DNA from: Phaseolus vulgaris | Lineage: Eukaryota > Streptophyta > Magnoliopsida > Fabales > Fabaceae | Assembly: GCF_000499845.2 (NCBI RefSeq) | Contig: NC_023749.2 | Span: forward strand, 32,358,041-32,422,040 | DNA: 64,000 bases | Direction: 5' to 3' | In this document: in pieces, positions 11,031-23,060 of the stretch | Numbering within the stretch: position 1 is the first letter of the stretch | How the letters are laid out: every line of letters starts with the position of its first letter | Position numbers and translations under genes: made by a program | Notes under the pieces: model-generated | What the model saw: the letters and a program-made list of their open reading frames with translations, nothing else | Told to the model about the DNA's origin: nothing | Databases searched by the model: none

Positions 11031-13064
11031 AATGTTATCCAAGCTATTTTTAGATTTAAAATAAAATATAAAACACTCTCTTTCTCTCTTTATTCCTCCA
11101 CTTTTTTTCTTTATTTGTCATTCCACACATCATCTATTTCAGAATTTGATTATACGTGACAATAACTGAAGAGCTATGTAGCATTGCATTTCTATCTGAA
11201 CAAATTCTCAAATAGAGCAAGTTCATATTTATTCTAAAGATCTTTTATTCTCTCTTTTTCTTAGGATTTAGTAATCAGTCTTGATGGGGTTAGTTGAGAA
11301 AAGTGATCATCTCAACTTATTCTACTATATATTGAATTTATGTTCTATTTAGATAACTTGCATTAGGTTCTCATAACTTAAAGCTTATACAAACTAAAAA
11401 GAATAAGGTTATAAAGGTTGCTTGGAAATCAAACAATTAAGGTAAGGGAAACTAACTTTAGTTTTTAATAGTATAATAGACTAGAAGATTTGAATGTAGA
11501 TGGGACGTGGTCCCAAGTTACAATTTCTCTTGCAGGGATGTTGTTTGAATTTGTAGAAATATTATATTTTGATAATTTAGTATTTAAGTGTTATTTTGTA
11601 TGTTAAATACATTTTTTAATATTGTGAATTTTGTTTTGAATGATTTGGAGTGTTGATTTTGGATGAAGGTTTCGAATTAGGTCTCTTAAATTACTTAAGT
11701 TTTTGTATTTTATCTTAGGCGACATATTTTCGTTCAAGCGAAATATGGTAGAAAATTTACCTTACTCTTGGGTTCATTTTCACTCAAGCGAAATGATTTT
11801 AGCCTAAGAGAAAATTAGTTTCGTCCAAGCGAAAATATTTTTGTTCAAGCGAAAATTTCAGTGCAACTAAGTTTAGTCTAGTCTTGGGTCAATTTTCGCT
11901 TAGGCGAGGAAATTATCGCTCAAGTGTGAGTAATTCTCGTTCAACGAGGAAAAATTTGCTTTGGTGAAAATTTCACTACAACTCAGCTTGATTTCGACCT
12001 TATTTTTGCTCAAGTGAGAAAATTTTCACTTGAGAAAGAAGTGAAATTCTCACTTAAGTTAAAAATTCTCACTCAAGCTAAAAATCCATTATAGCTTGAG
12101 CTAAAAAGAAAATTCTTCTTTTCTTATTGTCTGTCTCTTTAATGAGTTATATATAAATATAAAGTAAATATGAGTTTGTATAATCAATTCAATTGTGAAT
12201 TTCCTAAATGATTTTGTGATGTATCTAAAAAAAATTAAATGATGTATGAGTGGTTGAATGATATATTATGAGGAAACCTTGTATGAACTTGATGCCATAG
12301 ATTTGTGATAATGTATGAGATGTTGTGTAATGGTAAATTAAATATGAAAAACATGTGTTTTAATAGAGATCTTCTAGCTTCATTGATGATCTAAGTCACA
12401 TGGACTAAGGTATCAATTGGTGAGAAATTGACGAGAGAGTTCATACACATTGTGATCACTTGTAGTCACACGGTTTTGGATGTTTGAATTTAGTCTTATC
12501 ATTTCTCTTAGATTCATATGTAAATTTAAGTCTTGGGTATTGGATCAGATGTTAGTCTCTGATAGGGACATACTTAATGAGTATTTCGAAATATGATGGA
12601 TTATTGAATATTCAGTATGGTTGAAATGAAATCAAAGTACTCTGAATTGAAATGAAATTCAATGATTGTGATTGAAAATAAATTCATGTGTGGTTTATAT
12701 GAATGATAAAAATTAATAATTAGAATTCTCTATGACAACATTTTAAAAGAAATCTTGAGAATGACTAATTTGATTGGTTCTTATTGCATGTATTGAGTTT
12801 ATTATGAAATTTCTTTTCATTAACTTACCCTTATTTTTTTGTTATGTTGTAAATTGCGATGATTGTACTACATAAATGAGCATATCTTGATATAGTTGCA
12901 GGAGTGCCTTAAAGACCTTATAATTTTAATTTCGAGCTTTGAAATGTAATTATTTATTTTTATACAAGTCCTAATCATCACGCATTAGGAATATTTTGAA
13001 AGGTTCTAAGATTATATAGAACCACAACCTGTATTAATACTTAGGAGTATTTTGGGAAGTTACA
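11031..13064 (+). repeat. Gypsy-type LTR-like copy, probably solo
   Basis: Same block order as the copy above, and the longest (about 2 kb): pyrimidine leader, 'AGTTGAGAAAAGTGATCATCTCAACTT', GTAAGGGAAACTAAC, the palindrome GGGACGTGGTCCC (11502-11514), a GATGATCTAAGTCACATGG block, a TCACACGG block and TTGCGATGATTGTAC. It ends GGGAAGTTACA. Between 11710 and 12090 it carries many variants of 'TTTTCGCTCAAGCGAAAA', a degenerate local repeat with inverted character. The start is uncertain. Confidence 0.5.
11710..12095. repeat. Degenerate array of CTCAAGCGAAAAT-type motifs
   Basis: Many imperfect copies of words such as TTCGTTCAAGCGAAAAT, TCACTCAAGCGAAAT and TCGCTTAGGCGAGGAAA follow each other within the LTR-like copy. 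Spacing is irregular and several units are self-complementary (TTTCG...CGAAA). Confidence 0.65.
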
Positions 13065-13910
13065 AGTAACAACATTAAAAAAAATAGTCTTATTATAAAA
13101 AAATAATAATTGTTAGTTTTAGTTAAACTTTGTTAAAAATTAATATAATTAAGTATATTTTAAATATTTTGTTAATTGTATTTTATTAAAAAAACAATAT
13201 TAATGTATAATTAATTCTGAGCGAACTACTGATTATTTTAAATTAAAAAAAAACATATGGATTCAATTATTTCAATGACGAAGTTCAGATAAAATTCATA
13301 AAATTCAATTTTTTATATATTAAAATTGTATTTTTTTCTTATTTTAAAATAAATATGTTAATATTTATTCGACTATTTAATAATTTAATCTTATGAGTTG
13401 AGTTAAATTATTAAATAAAATCATCATCCTTTAAGAAAAAAAATAATTTATAATATTTATTGGATAACATTAAAAAAAAATTATAATATTTTGGGAAGTT
13501 ACAAGTAACAACATTAAAAAAAAATAGTCTTATTATAAAAAAATAATAATTGTTAGTTTTAGTTAAACTTTGTTAAAAATTAATATAATTAAGTATATTT
13601 TAAATATTTTGTTAATTGTATTTTATTAAAAAAACAATATTAATGTATAATTAATTCTGAGCGAACTACTGATTATTTTAAATTAAAAAAAAACATATGG
13701 ATTCAATTATTTCAATGACGAAGTTCAGATAAAATTCATAAAATTCAATTTTTTATATATTAAAATTGTATTTTTTTCTTATTTTAAAATAAATATGTTA
13801 ATATTTATTCGACTATTTAATAATTTAATCTTATGAGTTGAGTTAAATTATTAAATAAAATCATCATCCTTTAAGAAAAAAAATAATTTATAATATTTAT
13901 TGGATAACAT
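13049..13910. repeat. 440-bp-period tandem duplication
   Basis: The block from TATTTTGGGAAGTTACAAG to TTTATTGGATAACAT occurs at 13049-13470 and again at 13488-13910, with 17 bp of AT-rich linker. The only difference I saw is one extra A in an A-run. The left copy starts on the last bases of the preceding LTR-like repeat, so the duplication is younger than that insertion. Confidence 0.9.
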
Positions 13911-15148
13911 CCGTATTTATAACGTAAATATTAATAATATTCATATAATAATAATAAAGATTTCTCTATTCGGTGTATATAAATTGTTTTTTGTATTTTA
14001 TAATATGTAAGAAATTTCAAATAACAATAAAGAATGTATTCAGAAGAACATATTAAAAAATATGGACTTTCAACTCTCATCCTTCAAATAAAAAAAATGT
14101 TCTTCAAATGAAAAGAAATACAGTTTTAGTCCTTAACACTAAATGTAAAAGATTAAGTAGAAGAGACTAAAATTATGTTTTTTTTTTTTCAAATTTAAAA
14201 AATAAAAATTTTAATAAATAAAAAAACTCAAAGTTTAGCTGTTGAGAAAAATAATTAAAAAATATACATTATTGGCAACATCTAACCTACAGAAGGAAAG
14301 TGTTTGTGCTGTTGGGCTTTACATTTTAAGGATAACATAGAGCACAATAAATAACAGCACACTATACAACATTATTTTTTATTCCCAGCATGTCCCAGAC
14401 AGGTGCCCACTTTTACTACATTTTCTTGTGACACAATTATGACGGGCCAAACCTGTGACGCAGTTGTAACTTTTAAGGATGTTTTGGGTTGATTGGAACA
14501 AATCCAGATATTATACGTTGATGGCTTCAGGTTGACCAATAAATATTTTACTTTTTCTACGTAAAAATATATATTTATTTTCAGATATATATATATATAT
14601 ATATTAAAATAAATATATTTTACTTTTTATTAGGAGTGTCAAAATAAGTTGAATAGTATGAGTTAATCCCACTACGTTCAAAACTTGATTTTAAAAATTT
14701 TTTTTTTTTTAAATGTGAGTGAAATTGAACTTGACTTACTTAACTTATCAAATAAAGGAGTTTGAGTCAAGTTATGAAATAAAGGAGTTTGAGTCAAATT
14801 GGAGGTAGGTTGAGTCACATAACACAATAACTTTTTATAATGTTTTTCATCGTTTTCATTATAATTATTTATTATTTTTAATTATCTAAATTGATATTTT
14901 GATCTTTCTAAGACTGGAATATAGTATAATAGTGTTTAAATAATTTTGATGTTTAATTTATTTGTTTGTTCAATTATATAGGTTGAGACTTTGAGTTTTA
15001 CTATATTTATTCTATTATTTCCTAATTATACATGAGTTTGAACAAATTCATATTGATTGTACTAAAATAAACATACGAAATAAGTTGGAGGATGAGGCAA
15101 TCTGGGTTGAGTGGGGTTACACATTTTTTAATACCTAGAAGTGAATAT
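13911..15148. other. AT-rich intergenic DNA
   Basis: No gene recognised. It holds a TA run at about 14585-14603 and a less AT-rich patch at 14280-14520 with no usable frame. Confidence 0.5.
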
Positions 15149-15469
15149 GTAATATTAGAAAATCATTAAATAAAAATCAATTTTAGAGAAAAAAAAATAT
15201 AGTTAGTTACTAGACTAAATTAAATACTATTTTATATATTAAAAAATTATTAATATTTAAATTAGTTTCTATCATTGATAAATGGTTTCTAAATTGGTAT
15301 CTAATTAACTACGAAAGTTTTAACTACCAATTATTTAGAGATTTTAAAAATGTTAGCTAATTATATACCAATTTAGAAACTATTTATCAATAATAGAAAC
15401 TAATTTAGATAACAATCATTTATTTTTGTTATATACCATTGATTTCTATTTAATGATTTTACTATAGTG
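15149..15469. mobile_element. CACTA-type fold-back MITE (copy 3)
   Basis: The right end TTTAATGATTTTACTATAGTG gives the CACTATAGTAAAATCATTAAA terminus on the other strand. The left end is a mutated partner (TTAGAAAATCATTAAAT). Inverted arms such as AAATTGGTATCTAATTA / TATACCAATTTAGAAAC pair around the middle. Confidence 0.75.
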
Positions 15470-15561
15470 CTGATTTGACTAATTTCTAACTCAGTTCATT
15501 ATGAGCTGCCAACTCGAATCAAATTGACTTTATTTGACAGCCTCTTTATAATAGTAGTTAT

Positions 15562-15927
15562 CACTACAAGAAAAACATGAAATAGAAACCAATTTTTAGA
15601 TACCAAAATAATTAGTTGTAATAGTAACTAAATTAGAAACCATTTTAGAAACAAAAAAAATTGGTTTCTAAATTAGTTTCTATTATTGTTAAATAGTTTC
15701 TAAATTGGTATCTAATTAGCAACCAAGGTGGTTTTAGAGACCAAATTTAGAAACTAAATAATTGGTAGTTAAAACCTTGGTTGCTAATTAGATACCAATT
15801 TAGAAACTATTTAACAATAATAGAAACTAGTTTAGAAACCAATTTTTTATTTAGTTTCTAAAATAGTTTCTAATGTAGTTACTATTGCAACTAATTGTTT
15901 TGGTGTTTAAAAATTGGTTTCATGAAG
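15562..15927. mobile_element. CACTA-type fold-back MITE (copy 4)
   Basis: It begins with a clean CACTACAAGAAAAACATGAAA terminus at 15562. The arms are long and nearly perfect: the left arm has AAATTGGTATCTAATTAGCA and the right arm its complement TGCTAATTAGATACCAATTT, pairing around about 15745. The right end is damaged: GGTTTCATGAAGAC replaces the expected CATG...CTTGTAGTG. This is the best-preserved palindrome of the four and could form a long hairpin. Confidence 0.85.
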
Positions 15928-16936
15928 ACTTTTTTTTTTAACTCAATTTATGATAAGCCAACCCGAATGAGTCAAGTTCACTTTCTTTGAGACTCTCTTG
16001 CAATAGTAGTTATGTAGATGTGTTGGCATGACTATGCCTATACTGATTTCGTAATAAAATTCTTAAATAAAGTAATATTTATTTTAATAATTTTAAAATT
16101 CTTTTTATATAGGTTAACATGCTTAGTGATTAAAAACAAATTAATCTTATGGCATACTTTTCATTATGTAGATTAACCATTTCTTTAGTAATACTATAAA
16201 TTTAACTTTTTGTAGAAAAAAAATAATTAAAACTCGTATATTGAAGATAACATAAATAAATATGTTTAATTTATCAAATAAAGTTATAATATAAAGACTT
16301 AACATTAATATATACACAATTTAAGTATTGAATTAGATAATCCATCATTTGTAGTTTCCCAATACATCGTTTAAGTTTGAAAAAGATGAAACATAATGTT
16401 GCTATAACTAAGAAATGCAATTTAATATTAATTTTTGTGATGTCATTGTGTCGACTCTAATTTAAACAATACAATAAAAAAGTTAAAATATAATGTTACA
16501 TAACAAATAGTTTATATAGATTAGATAAAAAAAAACGTACACAAATTTAAACTAAAAGATAAACTAGACAACTTTAGAAAGTTGCATTTAATACAAAATG
16601 CTAGGTGAGATTTACTTACAGAGTGATAAGGTAAAATAAAGTAAATGAAATTATCTTAATATTTTAAAAAAAATAACAATTAAGAGGATAACTTGTAAAT
16701 CATATTTCAATATAAAAAAAACTTAATAAAATAACATGTGTTTGTGACTAATATTTTCTTTAACTTTTATTTAATTATATTTAATTATTGGCTTAATATT
16801 AAGTTCAAACTTGTGATGTCACATGAATTTGTTATATTTATACTCTCTTATAGTGTGTTTGGATTGTGGAGGTGACATTGTAGTCAAAGACGGATAAGAG
16901 GGTGTCATCCAATTTGGATCAGGGCAAAGATGAGGT
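15928..16936. other. AT-rich intergenic DNA
   Basis: No gene or element boundary supported. Confidence 0.5.
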
Positions 16937-16957
16937 GGGGGGGGGGGGGGGGGGGGG
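16937..16957 (+). repeat. 21-base G homopolymer
   Basis: An unbroken run of 21 G, preceded by GAGGT and followed by AGGGAG, in otherwise AT-rich DNA. The length may be unreliable because such runs are error-prone in sequencing. Confidence 0.9.
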
Positions 16958-17425
16958 AGGGAGTTGAGTGAATGAGTGATCTTCTGAAGGTTGAAGAGAA
17001 AAGAGAGACGAGTGAAGAGAAAGTCATGTCATAGTATCCCTTTTACCATTGTGCCTTCCCTTTTTCTTCACTTTTTTGAATGAATTGATTTTACATTGCA
17101 CTAGTGCCATGCACGACACCACAATTACTCCATTTTACAAATTCCTAACTTTGGCACAAGGAATATCTTTTACCACCATGAACGTGATGAATACACTACC
17201 TTAGAGTTGTTAGCTCATAAATAATGTTGTTTCATTCACGAATTAGATAAAACATGCTTATGGAAAACACACACTGCATTTGAAACAAACATTTCATTCA
17301 AACAAACATTTGCATTGCTTGAGTGGCCTTAGAAAGCTTCGTGAGTTAGTAGAGTGCAAAGCCAGTGAGTTTGTAATTGTATCTTCAATCTCAGGTTAGC
17401 CATTGTGTGAGTTTTCTACCGTGCC

Positions 17426-17694
17426 TAATCGATTACCAGTGAAAAAGAACACAACACTTAATTGATTATGTCATTCAAAATAGTTAATAATTGATTAGGT
17501 TAAATACATAATCATTTATGTGTTGTTTTTTGGGAGCATAATCGATTATCTGAGGTGTGTAAATACGAACTTAATCAATTATAAGTAACATAGTCGATTA
17601 TGTTTGTTTTGTAATAGAAGGAATAATTGATTATGGTCCTGAAAACTTTGGCTAATTGATTAAGTTGTATTTTAAGGCATAGGGTAATCGATTA
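17426..17694. repeat. Cluster of nine TAATCGATTA-type palindromes
   Basis: Copies of TAAT(C/T)GATTA or close variants lie at 17426, 17459, 17488, 17539, 17572, 17591, 17624, 17653 and 17685. Four are the exact palindrome or within one base of it. The surrounding text (about 17310-17720) looks like part of an old copia-type LTR, in which such repeated palindromes are common in legumes, but I could not place its ends. Confidence 0.8.
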
Positions 17695-19714
17695 TGTTCA
17701 TAGTTTTTTTTTCAGATTTTTCAATTTGTGTTTTGTGTGATTCTTGCTTTGTTTTCTTTTCTTCATAAAATGTGGATTGTTTTCGGGTGTTTTCCAGCGG
17801 AGCTTCTTCTTCCTTCCAGTTATGTTCTTGTTCGGCTTTTGTCTAGGTATGTGTTTTTTTTTTTCAATTTGTATTTTGTTTCTGTTTTAAATTTATCGTT
17901 TAAATTTATATTTTTTTTGGATGTTTTTATTATAAATTTAATTTGTTTAATTTATTTTACCGTAATTGTTTATGGGAATAAGTTTGTATTTTCCTTGAAT
18001 ATATTTGTAGTTTAAGTTAAATGTGTTTTTAATTGAGATATTTTAGAAATTATTAGTTCATATGTATTTCAAATTTAGATGTAAATATTTTATTTGAAAT
18101 TTAATAATTATATTAATAAATTAATTATCTCCATGTTCTTTTATGTTTTTTATATAGTTTTTTATTGTATTTTTGAAAAAAAATATGAAATATAAGTTTT
18201 TATTTTGCTTGACATTATTTTAAATTACAGATTTGAATATATTTGTTGAAATTATTATTATTAATATAAATTAATTTGGTGTTATTAATCAAAATTAATT
18301 AAATATATTATTTAAAATTAGAAATATTAATATAGTAACCAAATTTATGTTATATTATTGGTAATTAAATTTATAAATTAAAACTGTTTATTATTGAGAA
18401 GCCATTTGAATAAATTTTGAGAGTGTTAATTAAAATCCATTTTAAATATACAATAAAATTAATTAATGTAATTATTGTTTTTTTATTGATTAGTAAGAAT
18501 TTAATTTAATATTATAAAATTAGAAATATTGATATAATTTTTTTTAATCATTCGGAGTTATTATTTATGTTTATGATTCGAGATAACTCTTTGTCTCATT
18601 ATTTTAAATAAAATAAATTACATCGATAACTGAAAATTGATCTGAATCACATAAAATTGTTTTTGAGAAAAAGTTCCAATTTAAGAAAATAGAAGAAGTT
18701 ATAAAAAGAAAGTTGCAAAAATGCAAGGAATGTAGGAAATGTCATGCTTTGATAGGATATTAAGTAAAAATTAAGTTGGAGTAAAGTTAGTTTATTTTGA
18801 AAAGGTATTAAATGCTACATTCTAACTCTACAAACAAGACTTCATATTTAATTTTCTTTTCTGTTTAACATTTGTGTTTAGATTATTCCTTTGTTTTTAA
18901 TTGTTTTGTTTACATAAATAATTTTTGTTACATTTAATTGTTTATGAAAAAAATAATTATTTTTTTTAAATTAATATTTTGTATGGAATGAAAATATAAA
19001 CTATACTTTTTTTTTAAAAATCAATTAATACTTATACGTATTAAAATAATTATTATATATTAATTTAGATATCTATACAGTTTCAGATATTATACGTTAA
19101 AAATAGTAAAATATAATTAATATTGAGTTGAAATAACCATTGTTAAACAACCCAGATTTTACACAAAACACATTTACATAATTTCTCTTTGCCACAGACT
19201 AATTAAGTCAAAGTTGAATCCTAACATTTGAATTATTAATTATTAATTAGAAAGAGTTATAATAAGATTATCCATTATATTTTTGGTTTATTAATAAAAG
19301 TTTCATTCAATAATTAATATCAAAACAAAGATTATAAATACGATCTCGCTTAAGAATTAAAAATAAATAAAAAAGTAATTCCAAGTTATATCAACTATCT
19401 CTTAATTAAAGTATTTTTATAAAAAGTTTTTTTTTAATACTTTCTATTTGTAAATAGGAAACCTTTGAACTTTATTAAACAACCTCTGATATAAAATTAG
19501 AATATTTTTATATAAATATAAATTATAAATATTTATATGTTTTTTATTAATCAGATTAAGTCATACGTACCATCTATTTTAATATTAAGATTATAAAATC
19601 AGAAATATTTATATATATTTTTTAATCATAATTGAAGTGATACATAGATTAATTTAAATTATATAATTATTATTTTATGTTTGTATTTATTTGAATATTT
19701 GAAATTTTAATTTT
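17695..19714. other. AT-rich intergenic DNA
   Basis: The open frame at 17728-18015 is T-rich and encodes only a Phe/Leu/Val-rich string, typical of chance frames. Nothing else is supported. Confidence 0.5.
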
Positions 19715-19825
19715 TACTAAAAAGAACTTGTAAGTTGTGGCGGTTTTAATATGGCGATTATTAAAAACTGTCACAATTATCCGTATGATATGACATCTTA
19801 ATAACTGTCGTAATTCTCTTTCAAA

Positions 19826-20305
19826 ATGTGGCATTTAGAAATGCATAAATTTCCTTTCATTCCTTCCCTCGTATTTACTTTATTTCCCTCCAAAAAATTT
19901 CATTTTCCACACTTACTCAATTTTAATTTTCCAAAATCTTGTTCTCTCGTTCAATTCTCAAAAATTTTCCAACACTCTTCCAACAACCTTCCCCCGCTAA
20001 GTTCAAGAGTCTCTTGCCCCCTGAGACCACCCTTTTCCAACACTCTGAAGCACAAGCTCGCCACCGTCGCCGATGTCCTAACCGACAACTCATTGTCACC
20101 TTTCACTCACTCGCGCATCCATAACCTAGTGTTCACTATCGCGCCCTTCACTATTCGCCATCGCCGATTTGAAACTTTTGTCTGCAAACCCTACCTCTCT
20201 TCACTCTCGCATTCCTCCACGATAGACAGAGAAATGACGACTCTCCGCCACTGTCCGCAAACCCTACCTCTCTCCTATTTCAATCTCGTCTCTGTTTTAC
20301 TTTAA
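19826..20305 (+). other. Open frame of unknown origin inside the element
   Basis: A 159-codon frame in a locally GC-richer, pyrimidine-rich stretch. The product is rich in Ser, Pro, Leu and Arg and matches no family I recognise. The text (many CTCTC and CGCCACC words, two ACCCTACCTCTCT copies at 20190 and 20262) looks like a 5-prime leader or promoter-proximal DNA captured with a host gene more than a coding exon. Confidence 0.3.
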
Positions 20306-20355
20306 TTTTGGACGATCTTCAATTCGGTTGCTAAATTGTTCGTTTTGTTTGTCGG

Positions 20356-20451
20356 TACATCGAGATCAACAAGCTCGTGAAAGGAAGGCCACTGGATAAC
20401 CTTGAATCCATGCAATGGATGACTGCGATTGTTTCAATTCTGGACAGAACA
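20356..20451 (+). pseudogene. Captured EB1 exon fragment (calponin-homology domain)
   Basis: The frame reads [16 protein letters not shown], the hallmark of the end of the calponin-homology domain of EB1 microtubule plus-end proteins. After MQWM the frame is disturbed by a small deletion: the expected Lys-Arg-Tyr is gone, and the following Cys-Asp and Asn-Ser-Gly-Gln are found one frame over. A GTAATT donor-like site follows at 20452. Intact EB1 is about 270-330 residues, so only about a tenth is present. It lies on the same strand as the CYP59 fragment. EB1 tracks growing microtubule ends, but this piece cannot do so. Confidence 0.8.
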
Positions 20452-21260
20452 AGTAATTCAATCTTAATTTGATTCTCATGCGTATTATCGTTGCAAATTC
20501 CTATTTAAATTCGTTGAAATTAGCTTTCAGGATTAAATGGTTGCTTTGGATTGATAATAAGGGTTTAGGATTGAAATTCTAACTGACCAAGAGGAGAATG
20601 TTGTGAACTTTGGATTCTTTAGTGCAATGTTTTTGGTATCGCTGATATAAATTATTTGAATTAAAAATACTGAATGCTAAATTTTTGTAGTTAATTCTTT
20701 GGAGAGGAGAGAGGTTTGCAGAGGAGGAAGAGAAATGAATAAGAAATCTTTGAGTGTTTTTTGCTCTATTCTGCACTTACGCTAGACCATTTTTTCATAC
20801 ACTGGAAAAGTTCGAAGCCTAAATTCCAAAAACTAACATAGTGTAGGAGGATTGCTTAAGCCTTGAGGAATTTAATAGGCCATATTTCAAGCCAATATGA
20901 TACATGATAGCATGAATCTTTCCCCCTTGTGATGCTTCATTGAAATACAACCTTATTAAAATTAAAAATACAGATTTCTGAGGTTATAAGTAGAATACTT
21001 TGAATGCATTTGTCCTCCTGTTCTATGTATGGTGTTGGTTGTTTTCTTCAAGCAAGGCTTTTTGAGCATTCTTTTCATGTTTCTCAGTGAGTTTTGTTTC
21101 CCGACAGAATAGATGAGTTAATTAACTTATTTTGCATTGATGTGTTGTTTAATGTAAGTATTTTTTTTTCATTTTTGGAGAATATCTCTTCCTCCCCTAA
21201 TAGCAGGTGAGATGGAGACTGATATTTGTTTCCCACTTTTTAATTAGGAATTGATTACAT

Positions 21261-21600
21261 GATGATTGGATTATTGTGATATTACAAATTAACTGACTGT
21301 CACTCTATAGCTAGTTTGAGGATTATATTAGGTTTTACTTGTTATGTAATCATATATTTATTCAACATTCAATGTAAAAAGGTTTCTGACTATAACTGTA
21401 TGACTATAGTTGGATGATTGGATTATTGTGATATTACAAATTAATTTATGTCTGACTGTCACTCTATAGCTATAGTTTGAGGATTATATTTGGTTTTACT
21501 TGTTATGCAATGGTATATTTATTCAACATTCAATGTAAAAAGGTTTCTGACTATAACTGTATGACTATAGTTGGATGATTGGATTCTTGTGATTACAAAT
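21261..21600 (+). repeat. 150-160-bp direct repeat, 2.2 copies
   Basis: GATGATTGGATT begins units at 21261, 21413 and 21574. The first two share the CACTCTATAGCTA, TTTACTTGTTATG and CAATGTAAAAAGGTTTCTGAC blocks. The third is cut short. Units differ by small indels. It lies in the non-coding part of the captured segment upstream of the CYP59 exons. Confidence 0.85.
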
Positions 21601-21740
21601 CAATTCAAGCATTATAATTATGAAAATTTCAATTTTACAGTCTTCAGTAAGCATACTTGTTCAAACATCTATGGCAAACTCCCTTTTCTTTCATTTGTGA
21701 ATGTGATCCCTTGCAAACTCCCTTTTCTTTCTTATTTCAG

Positions 21741-22134
21741 ATTGGGGATATTCCTGATGCTGAGATTAAGCTTCCCGACAATGTATTGTTTGTCTGTAAA
21801 TTGAACCCAGTTACCGAGGTGTGTAATACCTTTCTGTGTGGTGTTATGTATATGTAGTTATCATGTTCTCTTTCTCCCCAATTTATACTGAGGTCAAAAT
21901 CATTACTTGACTACTAATATTTTTTCTTTTAAATTTTAGGATGAGGACTTGAATACTATATTTTCTCGCTTTGGAACTGTATCATTGTGAGTAATATTAG
22001 GCACTTTACCTGTCATGACATTTACCAATAGTGATATCATTTTGTATATACTGTTCTTACTTAATATTTTAATTGTAGGGCTGAAATCATCTGTGATCAC
22101 AAAACTGGTGACAGTTTATGCTATGCTTCTATAG
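21741..22134 (+). pseudogene. Captured CYP59-type exons (linker and RRM start)
   Basis: Three exons with good splice signals: 21741-21818 (after TTTCAG, before GTGTGT), 21940-21986 (after TTTTAG, before GTGAGT) and 22079-22134 (after TTGTAG, before GTCAAT). They join in one open frame containing [26 protein letters not shown] and KTGDSLCYA. These are the linker and first part of the RNA-recognition motif of CYP59/PPIL4-type nuclear cyclophilins, which bind RNA and act near transcribing RNA polymerase II. The cyclophilin domain, the rest of the RRM and the zinc knuckle are missing. Introns are retained, so the copy came from genomic DNA, not from mRNA. Close spacing to the EB1 piece on the same strand would allow a chimeric transcript. 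Confidence 0.88.
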
Positions 22135-22857
22135 GTCAATATGTATATCCACTTTGTCATTTGTGTAAAATTTGTGCTTCTTTAATTATGTTCAAGTGGT
22201 TCTTTCTCCCATTTTCTTTCCAATTTCTACTCCAGTTGCCTGGTTCATTCCTATGTAATTCTAGTCATTTTTTGTCTACCACCTTTTTTACAAAACAAAA
22301 GATTAAGGATGCCTTTTTTACAATACATATTTGAGAAGAAATAATGGTTATTATTTTATTATTAACTTGAATTATTTCATGATAAATCATTTTAGAATTA
22401 GAGATAAAAGAAAATAAACAAGATGAAGGATAAAATTTCTTACTTAGGAATGGGTAAGATTTAAACCTGTTCAACTTAATGCTACTCCTTAACATATTGA
22501 TTTGCTTTTTATTATTTTTTTAAACTCATTTTGTGTTTCTAGATGTATGTTTCTTTTCTTGAAAGAATCTCATCTAAAGACATTGTTTGCCTGGGATGAT
22601 CTATCTTTTCTATGTTAGTTGCTTCTTAATTTTTCTTAAATTATTTCAGATTGATGTTTGATTTGATAACAAGCTTTGGTATATATCTTTTTATCGGCTT
22701 TCTCAATATTCTTTATACTTGTAAATTTTTTTATTCTTTTTTCTTGTGTTATGAAGAAATTATATACTTAAAATTTTATTCTAATATTGTTTTCATTTAT
22801 TTATTAAAAATTGTAAATTAACTGTGAACATATTTTAACTTATTTCAGGTACTGGAT

Positions 22858-23060
22858 GTTGGAAGTGGTGCTTAATTGATGATGATGTATTGATCATGAT
22901 GATATACTGGACTGCTTTGATGATGATGATATACTGGGCTGCTTTGTATTTTTGAACAATTATGTGTTGTTATTTTAAATTTGATTAGGGATGTATGAAC
23001 TTTTGAACAATTATGTGTTGTAATTTAAAACTTGATTAGGGATATATGAACTTTTTATGT
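22858..23060 (+). repeat. Short direct repeats at the 3-prime side of the captured segment
   Basis: After a CAG at 22846-22848 the sequence has repeated GATGATGATATACTGG (twice) and 'TTTTGAACAATTATGTGTTG..ATTT' with TTGATTAGGGAT (twice). No protein is recognised. Confidence 0.6.

Noticed and set aside
17728..18015. 95-residue hydrophobic ORF
   Set aside because: T-rich DNA gives Phe/Leu/Val strings by chance; no start context, homology or gene structure.
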